A stretch of 64,000 nt of DNA from Heliocidaris erythrogramma (GCA_025617745.1 CM046858.1:51033925-51097924), one strand, 5' to 3'. Positions 23,952 to 35,033 are shown, numbered from the stretch's first letter. Numbers and translations: made by a program. The notes: generated by a model not told the origin, from the letters alone.

Positions 23952-24139
23952 CAAGGCCGTACGCAGAAATTTTTTCCTGGGGGGGGGGGGGGGGGCAAGA
24001 TGATCGCTTTCAAAGGAACCCATAACTTGAAGTCTAAAACCCAATTAAAAAAAAGTATGATTTTGAAATTTCTGGGGGGGGGGGGGCAACTGCCCACCCT
24101 GCCCCTCCCCCCCCCCCCCCCCCGCTGCGTACGGCCTTG
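23952..24139. mobile_element. hAT-like MITE with perfect 8-bp target duplication (188 bp)
   Basis: Left end CAAGGCCGTACGCAG and right end CTGCGTACGGCCTTG are a perfect 15-bp inverted repeat. The flanks ATAGTATG (23944-23951 and 24140-24147) are a perfect 8-bp duplication. A G-run follows the left end (about 23981-23996), a second lies at about 24074-24086, and a C-run precedes the right end (about 24107-24123). No transposase. Perfect ends and duplication mark this as one of the youngest insertions in the window. Confidence 0.9.
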
Positions 24140-24158
24140 ATAGTATGTAATGTGGTTC

Positions 24159-24691
24159 TTAAAGGGAAAGTCCACCCTGATTGCAAGTTGGTTTGAAAAG
24201 AAGAAGATAGATTAAATGAATAGAGCATTGAAGGTTTTAGCAAAATCCGATAAGAAATAGGAAATTTATGAATTTTTTTTTTTATGCAGTCAATCAAACA
24301 CAAATTGGCAACTCCGTGACGTACTTTGCGAGCTCCTCTCCCATTAGCCCTGTACCCCCAAAATCATTATTAATTTCCATTTTCTTAGTTTCTGACAAAG
24401 GAATAGATTTGTTTTTGTGTAATTAGATATGAGCAATGATTATATCTAAGGTTCATGTATGTTTGAATATTTTCTTTAGAGAAAATTGATATTAATTACT
24501 TGGGGGTCCGTGGAGAGCAGCTCGCAAAATACACCACGGAGTTGCCAATTTGTGTTTGATTGATTACAACTTCAAATATTCAGAACTATCTTATTCATTA
24601 TCGTATTTTGCTTAAACTTTCGCTCATCTGTTTCTTTAATCTTTCTGCTTTTTTGAAACCAGCTTGTAATCAGGGTGGATCTTCCCTTTAA
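24159..24691. mobile_element. TTAA-flanked fold-back element, copy A (533 bp)
   Basis: Begins TTAAAGGGAAAGTCCACCCTG and ends CAGGGTGGATCTTCCCTTTAA. The arms are long: the ATCAAACACAAATTGGCAAC and TCCGTGACGTA segments on the left recur inverted on the right as GGAGTTGCCAATTTGTGTTTG. The same family recurs at 35613-36149. No coding capacity. Confidence 0.8.
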
Positions 24692-26163
24692 CGGTATTCA
24701 CCAGCATTGATAATAACAACATAATGATCAAAAGAGTTTGAAGCCATTATTCGCATTTATTCTTATAAAATAATTAACAAAATGAAGGCTATAGCATTGC
24801 GTATATCAATTTATCATTAAACAAATTCTTCCAACCAAGATATCAAGGTACAAGAGTATTTTGGCCCCCATTTGTTTGTATAATGTATATATCTTTTTTT
24901 TTCTTTACGTAATGTGTAAAAAAGACTCCCCCCCCCCCCCCCCCACGAAAAAAAAAAAATGATGCCACCCGATACCCTTTTGAGTAGTCTAGGGTTATTT
25001 GTCCTTGCAGAACCTTACAAATCCTTCTTTATTTTTAATGTTTCTTGGAGGAGTATGATTCTTTTTAGAACAACCGCGCAGTTTCAATAACTCTATGAAG
25101 CATTTTTTCTATAATACTATGATGCCGAATATTATTTTGAGGGGTGCCAAGTATAACACCTGAAAGAAAAGTTTTACAGTCCGCTTACAGGTGTGAAGTT
25201 TTAACGTCAGGAAGACTCTTCGCTGTCTAAACGACTGTTGATGCCGATTATGGGGTGACAAGTTCAAAACATGCTATCCTGCAACATATTACAGTAGCAC
25301 CAGTCTATCTTGCAGGATGATCTAATCATATTAAGAGCAATTTCGCGACAATCGAAATCAATCTATCAGACTGATTTCGTTTAATAGAGAAGCATTGAGT
25401 TTTGGTTTTCCAGTCCCAGGCATTCCGTAGCCCATATTGATAGTTGACCCGCCGATTATTCAATATACATGTATATTAGGATTTTTAAAAATATTTATTT
25501 CTTTTATTGTACTTGTAACATTTTCCCCCCATTTTATCTTACTTATGCACATTAATTTATGGCTATTATATTAAGCACGCAAAAGAAATGGGTCACATTT
25601 AAAGAAGACATGGTTTGAATCTTGAGCGGAAGTGTGTAACACTAGCTGAAGATATTCATCTGGCAGCTATGTAGAGGAGAAAAATCTCCTTTTTAGATGG
25701 TCTGCGAATAACTCACTCAAGGGTGTAACCGGCTTAAACTGGTGCCATCTTAAACTCTCTTCGCACATTTTTTGAAGCTTTCCCTTCCCTCCAACCTTAT
25801 CTTCTATTTACTTAGTTTCAAGTATTTTTATTGGTAAACATTAACACCGATTTCATGGCCTACCGAGTTATACAAGCAAGATCGGAACGATAGATTTAGA
25901 TTATTATTTTTTTTCAAGCCGAGGAAACTTTCCTAAAGTCTATGTTTGATGCAAACTTTTTTAATGTGATATAAGTTGGTCTGGTTGTAACTTGGCAAGA
26001 GAGGGCTGTAAATGAGAGAGGGAGAGGGGGGATTGGGACAGAGACAGTGACAGGGGGGACGAAGAGACTGAGATTTGCTTAAATTTTGGAATGAAAAAGG
26101 CAAAAAATTATGGAACAAAATGTTTCATTAGATGTTCTTTGAAGGTTTGCATGGTGGAGCTTA
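24692..26163. other. Noncoding with a C-tract
   Basis: C-homopolymer at 24928-24944 followed by an A-run; otherwise nothing recognised. Confidence 0.5.
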
Positions 26164-26640
26164 TAACGTGGAGAAGGTTTACGGTTCACCATGTGTGTTG
26201 GTAGGAGGAAAGGGAAAAAAGGAAATTAGAAATGGATAGACGAGAAAGGATGACAAGAGAGAAAAGAAGAAATATTCTTTCGTGACAATGGGTGAAGTCC
26301 TGAAAAGGACTGTAAACCAGATGAGATGAGATGAGAAGACTTGGTTGATGGTCGAAGGATGAGTAGCGATGGATTGAGTAGCGAAGATTTGAGTAGTCAA
26401 GCCTCATCTACTCAAACCTTCGCTACTCAATCCATCGCTGCTCATCCTTCGATCATCAACCAAGTCTTCTCATCTCATCTCATCTGGTTTACAGTCCTTT
26501 TCAGGACTTCACCCATTGTCACGAAAGAATATTTCTTCTTTTCTCTCTTGTCATCCTTTCTCGTCTATCCATCTCTAATTTCCTTTTTTCCCTTTCCTCC
26601 TACCAACACAGATGGTGAACCGTAAACCTTCTCCACGTTA
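26164..26640. mobile_element. Near-perfect fold-back element (233-bp arms, 11-nt loop)
   Basis: Arms 26164-26396 and 26408-26640 are inverted copies with about five mismatches by my count (roughly 98% identity), around a loop at 26397-26407. Ends read TAACGTGGAGAAGG and CCTTCTCCACGTTA, so a TA target duplication is possible. AAAATGTTTCATTA occurs directly on both sides (26117-26130 and 26640-26653). Frames on the two strands translate to the same peptide because of the symmetry and are not genes. Confidence 0.9.
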
Positions 26641-26653
26641 AAATGTTTCATTA

Positions 26654-27507
26654 TGTTATATATTCTCAAAGTAAACTAGTAAGACTAAAAACATACACGT
26701 TATTATTCGAAATTTCAAATGTGCAAGCGAACGAATTGTATATAATCTTGGGTAATGATAAGAATACTTATTTCCATGTTTACTTTCACTCTTGATCAGT
26801 TGTGAGTAGAGGGAGAAAACAATTACCTTTAGCTTCTTAGCTTATCTGAGTTCCAGATCAGAATCACTGTGCTTCGATAAGTGCGAAGTCGTAGCCAGTT
26901 GAGAAGCCACGGCTATGAAAATGGTATAGCACCATCATCGGTAAAGACCTTTTCTCTCTCATTTGATCTTACAGAATATGTTTTATTTTCATAAAACCTA
27001 AATATAATTACGATTTCATCCCCACATCTTTCTAGTTGTGATTTTTACAAATTGCTCAAAATAATGATTTCATTTATTTTCATTCAGTATTTTGCTCCAG
27101 CATCAAGACCGTTTTTAGCCCGCCCCTACCCCCGCCCCCTCCCAAAAATAGAAATTACTACGAAAAATGCAAGAGGAAGATAAGAAAATATGAGAGGGGA
27201 GAAAAAATGGTAATCTGTGAGGTACGTTATGGCAATATTGTGACCCCTTACCTTACACATTACGTAGGAAATAAAGATACAAAAGAAAAGAATGCATTTT
27301 TGTTTATTCAAATACGGTTGGTACTTGAACGGATCAACGAGCAAATGACGAGGGAGTTTTAGATAAATGGAAAATAAGTGTAGGGAAAAACATGAGAATA
27401 AGATGGCATGACCCCCATTGTTCCTATACAGATACTTAATATAATATAATTTACTTACATACGTATACACATTGTCTATTTAGTGAGTCCACTGCCCCCA
27501 TCCCCCC

Positions 27508-27541
<34 letters not shown>

Positions 27542-28019
27542 CCGTTACTCCTACCCCAAATTATTGGACCTACAGTTCGCTACTTTCTGCCCCCCCCAAA
27601 AAAAAACAACAACAACAACAACAACAAACAAACAAAAACAAAAACAAACAAACAAACAAACATACAAACAAACAAAAAAATATAAGAATGAATAAATAAA
27701 TGAATAATGATACTGATATAGTGTATAAATAGATAAAGATAGAAATTAGAAAATAAATGTATAAATAATAATAGTTACAAAAAATAGAATGGTGCTTACG
27801 ACGAATCACCCATTATGCTTTAACAGAGCCTCTTAAAATCATTCAATATAAAGTCACTGACCCTTAAAGTCTGATGTTTAAGTATAGCTCTCGAGTAAAC
27901 AGTTTTCAAACTTTATCCTGATTCGATCTGGCTCCAGTGTGTAAAAAGAGAATCTGATAGATATCATGAAGTCAGCTGAATCAAACATATATAGCATATA
28001 GTCAAAAGAGGGCAGTGTT
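26654..28019. other. Noncoding with a 32-nt C-tract and CAA repeats
   Basis: C-homopolymer at 27509-27540, followed by A-rich (CAA)n/(ACAA)n at about 27598-27680. Proline- and Lys/Thr-rich frames here are repeat translations. The last few hundred bases are the upstream region of the Ig receptor gene. Confidence 0.55.
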
Positions 28020-28384
28020 TCAATTTAATATCGCCGTCATATCGCCCTCCGTCCCACGAACGCACAGAGCTTGCCCAGCGCTCGTGCACCAACAGAAGGA
28101 TTGTTCCGAGCGACTCTCGTCATTGCTGCTCTCAGCCTTGACGTGGGGAGGTACATGATTGACTCGGGGAGAGCAAAGAAACCCTCGTTACTTGATCTCT
28201 GATTGTCTGAGGATTAGTGGTATGATTCATTACCAACAGCATACAGCTGCCTTGTGGTTTGTGGAACTTGTCGAGTACCCAGAACTTTGATTATTATTAT
28301 TTACAAGGCGAACAAAGTGACTGATCTAAGCCTGAGCATCGCTGCCCTGGAATTACCGGATCTATAGGATTTATTCCTCTGACA
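28020..28384 (+). promoter_or_regulatory. Presumed 5' untranslated leader with two short upstream frames
   Basis: This stretch is richer in GC than the DNA before it. Two short upstream frames lie ahead of the main start: 28155-28202 (15 codons plus stop) and 28222-28290 (22 codons plus stop). If both are in the mature leader, they could reduce translation of the receptor. An in-frame TGA at 28322-28324 closes the receptor frame upstream. A TATA-like patch at about 27987-27998 is weak. The true transcription start and any leader intron cannot be read from sequence alone. Confidence 0.35.
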
Positions 28385-30562
28385 ATGGCGCACCTATCAG
28401 GAATTATTTTGCTGGTTGCATTGATGTTTTCTGGTGCTGTTGGTCTGTCTTTCAGGAACCAGCCAGATACAGTGACCGCTTATGCAGGAGATACAATATA
28501 CATGCGATGTGATTTGAATTTAGGTGATATAGCTGGATCGAGTGTTTCGGTAACATGGATCAAATCTGATAATAATAACCCTTCCATATACATTAGCATT
28601 CGCGGACATGTTCTACACACCTATACACGGTTCAGCATAGCAGGAGATGCGAACCTTGGAGAACATGATTTGATGATTGAAAATGTGCAGTATGAGGATG
28701 CAGGCATGTACACGTGCCAGGTCACCGGGCCCGGGCAGAGTTTCATGGAGTCTGTTGCGGGAAGGTTGACGGTTCGAGTTCCTATTCCGATCCCTACATG
28801 CTCGATGAGCACATCCACACCGCGTGTTGGTCAGCGGGTGACCTTTATCTGTTCGCAACAGATGCATCCCAGCGTGAACTATGAAGCGCTGAATTGGTGG
28901 AATGAGACATCGAGAACGAAGATCCGAACACAGGGACGGTATTCTGATGGATCCATATTCTTCACCAGAGTGTTATCGGATAGTGATCAAGGTCAGGCAT
29001 TTGTCTGCAGCCAGTCCTCTGTCTTTGTTGAGGGCGAGAGGAACTGTTCCGTAATAGCTCTTCCAGCAATTGAGGTGTCGACCATAGCAAATCCTCTTGA
29101 GACAGTAGTCATCAATCCTACAGTGAAGTACGTCACAGAAGGAAGCAGCGCAACGTTCGGTTGCCAATCAGGGGCCGGGCCGGTGGCTCGATGGGTCTTT
29201 GGCTACGGGAGCCGCTCATCGAAAATACGCGAAACCAGGGGTAGGTTTCTCCTCTCTGCTGATCGATCCGAATTCACCGTGATTCGAACAACTCTAAACG
29301 ATAACGGTACTGCAGTGAGGTGCATTGTGATTCTACCATATGGAGGTAAACTAATAGGAGAGTCCACATTGAAGGTGTTACCAACCACCACTCAACCAGC
29401 GATAGTAAATCCAAGAATACCACCTCCACCACCTCCTGCTTCAACTATCCAGCCAGTTCGTACTGAACAACCTTCCTCCACCTCTTCCAGAAAGCCTTCT
29501 ACAGATCACAGGGGGGCTTCAACAGCTCATGATCCCAGCACGAGCAAAGCAGGTAGCACTGGAACAGAGTCGCAACCGAACTTATCAGACGGGAAAACGT
29601 ACATCAATGCCCATACGACCCCCAGAGTGACGACCACGACGTCGGGGGCAACAACGAAAGCCCCAGAGACCACGACGAGACGAAATGTTGTTCAGATTGG
29701 AGCTAATACTGGGATTAATTCGGGTGTCATAGCAACGGAAGCGAATGTCAATCAGAATCATGCAGGAGCACCCAAGATACAAACGGGGGGAGGGTACAGA
29801 GTAGATGGTGGTAACACACATCAGGTATCCAACAATGAAAGACCTGGTCAAGGAAGCAACAGTTCAGGTGTTGTTGGAGCAGTCATTGGCTCACTGCTCA
29901 TCATCGTGCTGATTGTGCTTATCATATTCTTGATCAAAACCAAGCGCTATCCCAAAAGTGTCCCAACCTGGATCCCACCTCATGTTGTAGCTGCTCTCAA
30001 AAGACCAATAGACATGGTCAAGAAATCTGGCTCGGAAGGTGGCCGAGGAGGGGGTTCTGGTAAATCTTCAAAGGGAAATGCACCCATGCGCATGAAGCAA
30101 ATCGAAGTCGTTGTAAACCCTCCTCCTCCAGAATGGCAGTTCCGTCTGAAGGATGTTGAGAGTAACGGCGGTGGCCATGTTGGAAGTTACGCCGTCACTC
30201 CCCGCCAGTCGCATATGATGGACGGGCCTGTTTATGCAAACCTCACTCCAGATCTTTCCAAACCGCAAATCCAGGACGAACAGGAGCTTGACGATGACGA
30301 TGACTCGCTATTTTCATCCGATTTCGACGATGACTTAGACCTCGAAGGCGAGATCGCAGCAGAACTGGTCGCGAGGTCGTGTGAATCTGATGGAAACACT
30401 GCGGACTCTTTTGAAGAGAGAAAGAGCAAGAATGTAGAAGGGTTAGTGTATGCTCAGTTAGACATGGGTCCAGACGCAGAAAAGCGATCGACCGTTTTTA
30501 TCGAAGGAGAAAAGACTCAATATGCTCATATAAAAGTTGGGAATTCTTCCAAAAGAAAATAG
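28385..30562 (+). CDS. Single-exon Ig-superfamily type I receptor with ITIM/ITSM-like tail
   Basis: A probable plasma-membrane recognition receptor of 725 residues. Order: signal peptide (about 1-20). Ig1 (Cys42, Trp58, DAGMYTC with Cys111; RFSIAGDANLGEHDL wording typical of Kirrel/nephrin first domains). Ig2 (Cys156, Trp171/172, Cys208, plus Cys139 and Cys221, which could form an extra bridge). Ig3 (Cys260, Trp270, Cys313). Then a Ser/Thr/Pro-rich, probably O-glycosylated stalk (about 334-490), a membrane segment 495-517 with stop-transfer K518/K520/R521, and a tail of about 208 residues. N-glycosylation sequons occur at 173, 220, 307, 399 and 492. The tail has VYANL (Tyr617, also a Grb2-type YxN), an acidic run (632-656), LVYAQL (Tyr689, fits the ITIM LxYxxL) and TQYAHI (Tyr713, fits the ITSM TxYxxI). 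Phosphorylated, these would bind SH2 proteins (inference). The start has A at -3 and G at +4 and is the first ATG after an in-frame stop. No introns. Ligand unknown; orthology not established. Confidence 0.9.
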   Translation: MAHLSGIILLVALMFSGAVGLSFRNQPDTVTAYAGDTIYMRCDLNLGDIAGSSVSVTWIKSDNNNPSIYISIRGHVLHTYTRFSIAGDANLGEHDLMIENVQYEDAGMYTCQVTGPGQSFMESVAGRLTVRVPIPIPTCSMSTSTPRVGQRVTFICSQQMHPSVNYEALNWWNETSRTKIRTQGRYSDGSIFFTRVLSDSDQGQAFVCSQSSVFVEGERNCSVIALPAIEVSTIANPLETVVINPTVKYVTEGSSATFGCQSGAGPVARWVFGYGSRSSKIRETRGRFLLSADRSEFTVIRTTLNDNGTAVRCIVILPYGGKLIGESTLKVLPTTTQPAIVNPRIPPPPPPASTIQPVRTEQPSSTSSRKPSTDHRGASTAHDPSTSKAGSTGTESQPNLSDGKTYINAHTTPRVTTTTSGATTKAPETTTRRNVVQIGANTGINSGVIATEANVNQNHAGAPKIQTGGGYRVDGGNTHQVSNNERPGQGSNSSGVVGAVIGSLLIIVLIVLIIFLIKTKRYPKSVPTWIPPHVVAALKRPIDMVKKSGSEGGRGGGSGKSSKGNAPMRMKQIEVVVNPPPPEWQFRLKDVESNGGGHVGSYAVTPRQSHMMDGPVYANLTPDLSKPQIQDEQELDDDDDSLFSSDFDDDLDLEGEIAAELVARSCESDGNTADSFEERKSKNVEGLVYAQLDMGPDAEKRSTVFIEGEKTQYAHIKVGNSSKRK

Positions 30563-30600
30563 AACACAAACCATCCGCTTGAAACGTATTATCGTTATGC

Positions 30601-30606
30601 AATAAA
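30601..30606 (+). terminator. Polyadenylation signal candidate
   Basis: AATAAA begins 39 nt after the last base of the receptor stop codon. A second AATAAA occurs at about 31374. The first would give a very short 3' untranslated region; the choice cannot be settled here. Confidence 0.45.
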
Positions 30607-33600
30607 TGAACATGGCGCGCTTTTTGTGAGGGGGAACAATTTGTCTACCTGCGAACCCTAAATATCCAACTACGAGCGAGTGACCAAACTGCTTGAAACA
30701 TTTTTCGCCTTTACCTTTTCTAGAAAACAAACATATATTTAGGCGATTACTGCTGATACAATAATTTTGCAGAATATACATATGGATGACGATTACGTGA
30801 TTGATATTTCTTGTTGGAGCATCGAGTTTGGATTTTTTAAAACATATTGATAATGTGTTTGTACTGTATGTGGACGCAAAATCGAAATCTTTATCAACTT
30901 AACGAGTTATAGACATGTTGATTTTTACCTTTTGAAAGCACAAGTAAAAACGGCAATTATTTTGAGAAGAAGATTTCTTTGAAATTTTAAAGAAGGTACT
31001 TGAATTTTTTTATTCAGAGCTTTTTATTATTGTTATTATTATTATTATATGTCTGCGAATAGGGTCGCATTCTGCCACGACCAATATTTTTCTCGGAGAT
31101 TACATTAGAGGTGTACATTGTACTAAAAATATTGATTTTTATTTGCTTCTAACTAGAAAATCGATGAGGTAAATATTGTTTGACAGTGATGCATAATTAT
31201 GATTTCACTTATATTTTCTCAATAGGAAACATAATGTTGTCGTGGTTGTTGCTAATATTACGAGCATTCATCTGGTAATGAAATTAGATGAGATACCAAA
31301 ATGATATCGACGATGTGTTTTAATGAGCCAAAAATCAGAACTCCAATCCTACAAGAGCTAATTCAAACATGCAATAAAATGTATGTAAGCAATAAGAATG
31401 ATGAACAGACACATATTTTATACATTGCTGCTATTAAAGGGTGCGCTTCAACCTCTTCCCAAAGTCTTGTCACGTGATTACATTTTGTAAAGATCTCTTC
31501 TAAAATGGTTGAGAACCTTCTTTTAAAGATTTGTCGAAATACTGGTGGTAGAAATTCAATTTTTAAAAAGCTGAACATAATGATTTCCTAGAGCTATAAT
31601 TGTGAAAGGTTGATCATACAGCGAAAAGTATTACCAAGCATTTCGAATGATTTTTTATGATTTTAGGTTTTGTAGAGATCCCACTTTAGCAAATATTGCG
31701 GAATATTGCAAATACGGAAACAAATACAGAAACGAAATTGTACTAACATTTTGTTGGCATTATGGTTTCTCGAGAGCTTTTCAAGAGCAGTCCTTGTCAT
31801 GTTTTATTGATACTATGGTACGTCCTTTACAATTTTTATTTCCTTTTGTTATGAGAATGTGTTTTACACATTGTTAACTTTTTGTCTTGCTGTGTAAGCC
31901 GCACTCCAGACCGCTTTTGGGGGACTTGACCGAAGGATCTTAAAGGATATACCTTGAAAATGTTGAATTCTAACCAAATTCTGGTCTTCAACCAGGTGTA
32001 ATTTTGTACATAGAGAAAACATTTGGATTTATTGGTAGATCTTACTTACATTGACCTCATATTTTGGTCAAATCAAAAATAAAAGAGGTCTAGAATGTAT
32101 TTTCCTTGACCAGTTGAATTAATTTGTATCCAACAACGATTTAAACATTTATCCACCATGCCCACTCGTGTTGATCAAGCTTGTCAGAATTCATCGACCT
32201 ATCCATTAATGAATACTTCTAGCAGAACCTAAGCTCTAGAGTCCATACGTATTGTCGAACGTATTTAGTCATTACCTGTAGTACTTTATCCAGATGGTTT
32301 AACAAATTTCAAAGACATCTTTGGTATAGGGTCGTCCTTTGGTTCTGGAATTGTTCATACGTACATGAGGTATGATTTTTTTAAAGTTAAATCCCTGACA
32401 GTTACAAACTAGGCACGGTGATTATTATTCTAACGTTGTGTTTTGGTTTTCTTCTCTTGTGTAGTGAAGAATATATACGAACTACGAAGATTAAACATTG
32501 TGGGAGGTGGCGCAGCATAGATGTGGTGTGTCTGTTGCAAAACACAATTGTAAAATCTTGGATGCCAACATCTGTAAACATTTTTTGAATACTGATTATA
32601 TTCGGTGACTGAGGGTAGGGAATCTTACTTTTCTGGTGGCATGTTGTATAGAAATTAAATTGCCATACTTCTACGATATTATTAGAATTCATGACTTCAT
32701 GACGTTATAGAAAAAAAAAACTTTGGTAAATCAATGTATTAACTTTAAACATGTTAAGCACATCGATGGACCACGAGAAATCGTTCGTTTGACAATGATA
32801 TCCCACTTCAGCTGTGATTTATTTAAAGGGATTCGGTGAATTTGTGGAGGCTTGATTGAATTTTGATATCTGTCTTGTATAATGATGTTCAGAAGGATCA
32901 ACAAATAGCCAGGCATAGAAAGGTTTTCAAATATACAATGCTATTATTAAGATATCTATGACAGAATATTCCCATTTACGAAAGCGTATGGCCATACGCT
33001 TTAGTCTAACACTGAGTCTATGGGGGAAAATGAGTCTGACATTTCCGGTCACTTGCATATGTTTACATTAGTGAAGCACATGATGATTTTGAAGTGCTTT
33101 TTTCCCTGGGCTTCATTTTTATACCATATTACATACACTGATAGCATTGTAAGGCCAGGCAGCTCAGATTTTCAAGCCTCTGCAAAGTTACCAAATCACT
33201 TTAATAATCCTTACAATTTACAATGTATCATTTCATTATATACTTTGAAAATACATGCAGGAAGTAAGAAAGTGTTTTAATATTTCTATACCTTCATAGA
33301 TGGGTTAGTAACTTTGTCTTTCGTCTGAAAAAAATGCATAAAGTTTATGAAACGTACGAGATAGATGAGGACTGAGAAGTACACAATGTCGTAGAAACTT
33401 AGAAGTGGTTCGAAGTAAAATATGCAATAACGTAGAACCATGCCAGTTGAGTTGAAAAGCATGTATATATTCATTGAGACTATAAAGTCTGCTACTCGCA
33501 ATAAGAAGTAATCTGGTTAAGTTTATAATTTTGTTTCATGTTGTCATGATGTCTTTGCTTGAATACAATTTGAATTGTTTGAATAAAAAATGTATGTGTA

Positions 33601-34463
33601 ACATTTTACAATGAGCCGTGGTTCATGTATTTGTCGAAGTACATGATGTTTAGAATGATGTGAGAACGTTTTCTTGGGCACGCAGAAAAACGGTTTTGGT
33701 GGGAATATGTAAGTGGTTGAATTGTGCAAAAAATATATCCTACTTTGCTTTAAAAGTTACATGGAACTATATTATTTAAAAAGAGTCGGTCTACACTGAG
33801 CATCAAGTGAATTTAAAAATTTACAAGAAGGACCCTCTTTTGTATGTCATTGGTTTCCAAGTGCGCACTATAAAGTGGAATTTTACAATTCCTCCACTAG
33901 TTTCTTTATTGATACAACTATTTTACCTAGTTTTTTAGACTTGGTCTATGTTAATGCCCCAAACACCTTTTTAAGATATACTTCGTACCTTTGATATATA
34001 GGGTGTTTTTGAGGATTATCTTTTTTCCCTTCTGTTTTGGAACATACATGATATTTTAAACATCTTCGGATTCGACAAAAGGCTTTGCATGGAGAATAGC
34101 CAAAACCGAGTCCCTGTGAATTTACTCACTTGTCATTCCAATCACGTGACACGAGGAAGGGTGAGTAAACGTGCAACGATTGTCCTTCCGTAATTACCAT
34201 GGCAACAATTAATCCTCTTTTGCTGAGGGGCAATAACACCCTGTTTCCTATGATATTAAACATAAAAACAATCGAAAATCAAAATATTTTGCTATAAGAG
34301 TTTGAATCTTTAATTGGAAGCAGAACAAGCTTGGAAACGTGCGGGTTGTTTCCAAAAATATCTGAATATTTGTTCAAGTTGGGAGGTTGAAAATAATTCA
34401 AAAATTCATCTGTATAAGGACTAGGACTTTTTATTAGTATGTTAATGGAAGAAAAAATCACGA
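30607..34463. other. Noncoding, possible distant MITE relic
   Basis: Some of this may be the receptor's 3' untranslated region. An ATT run lies at about 31029-31047. The stretch 31455-31860 has wording faintly like the MITE at 35110-35500 (CACGTGATTACATTTTG; AAGAGCAGTCCTTGTCA), perhaps a decayed relative. Open frames of 60-96 codons here look random. Confidence 0.4.
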
Positions 34464-34489
34464 CCCCCCCCCCCCCCCCCCCCCCCCCC
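34464..34489. repeat. C-homopolymer
   Basis: About 26 consecutive C residues; no transposon termini found around it. Confidence 0.95.
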
Positions 34490-34770
34490 TCCTCACGGTA
34501 AAATATATATTTGTGAAAATTGGCAAGGAGTATGCATTATGTAGATAATGCGTAGGAATATTTGATAGACATTTCAGACTAAGTAGATGACTGTCACTAA
34601 ACTAATCTTTTTACTTGGCTTATTGATCAAACGTCCTTGACTTTTACAGCTATGGGATAATCTATATATGACACATAACATGTATGAACATTTACCTGTC
34701 TCTGATCACGGACTTTTTTTATACTACGAGAAGCGCATTCAACACTACCCGATTCATATTGAATAACTGA
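34490..34770. other. Noncoding, nothing recognised
   Basis: No feature seen. Confidence 0.4.
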
Positions 34771-35033
34771 CTGAATGATCGCTTGATTGATTGATTGATC
34801 GCTTGACTGATTGATGATTGATTGAGTGAAATATCGCTTGATTGATTGATCGCTTGACTGATTGATTGATTGATTGTTTGATTGATTGAATGATCGCTTG
34901 ATTGATTGATTGATCGTTTGATTGATTGAATGATCGATTGATTGTTTAATTGATTCGCTTGATTGATTCATTGATTGAATGAATGATCGCTTGATTGATT
35001 GATTGATCGATTGATTGATGGCTTGATTGACTT
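34771..35033. repeat. (GATT)n tetranucleotide repeat with GATCGCTT interruptions
   Basis: Runs of GATT are broken at intervals by GATCGCTTGATT or GATCGTTTGATT, giving a higher-order pattern. The Asn/Gln/Ser/Ile-rich reading frame on the minus strand is a translation of this repeat. Confidence 0.95.

Noticed and set aside
26179-26625. Same peptide encoded on both strands
   Set aside because: A consequence of the near-perfect palindrome, not a conserved protein.
28613-30429. Several 60-88-codon minus-strand frames inside the Ig receptor gene
   Set aside because: Antisense shadows of the real coding sequence.
34627-34971. 114-codon Asn/Gln/Ser/Ile-rich frame on the minus strand
   Set aside because: It reads the (GATT)n repeat.
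34771-35033. CRISPR-like array
   Set aside because: A simple tetranucleotide repeat with no unique spacers.
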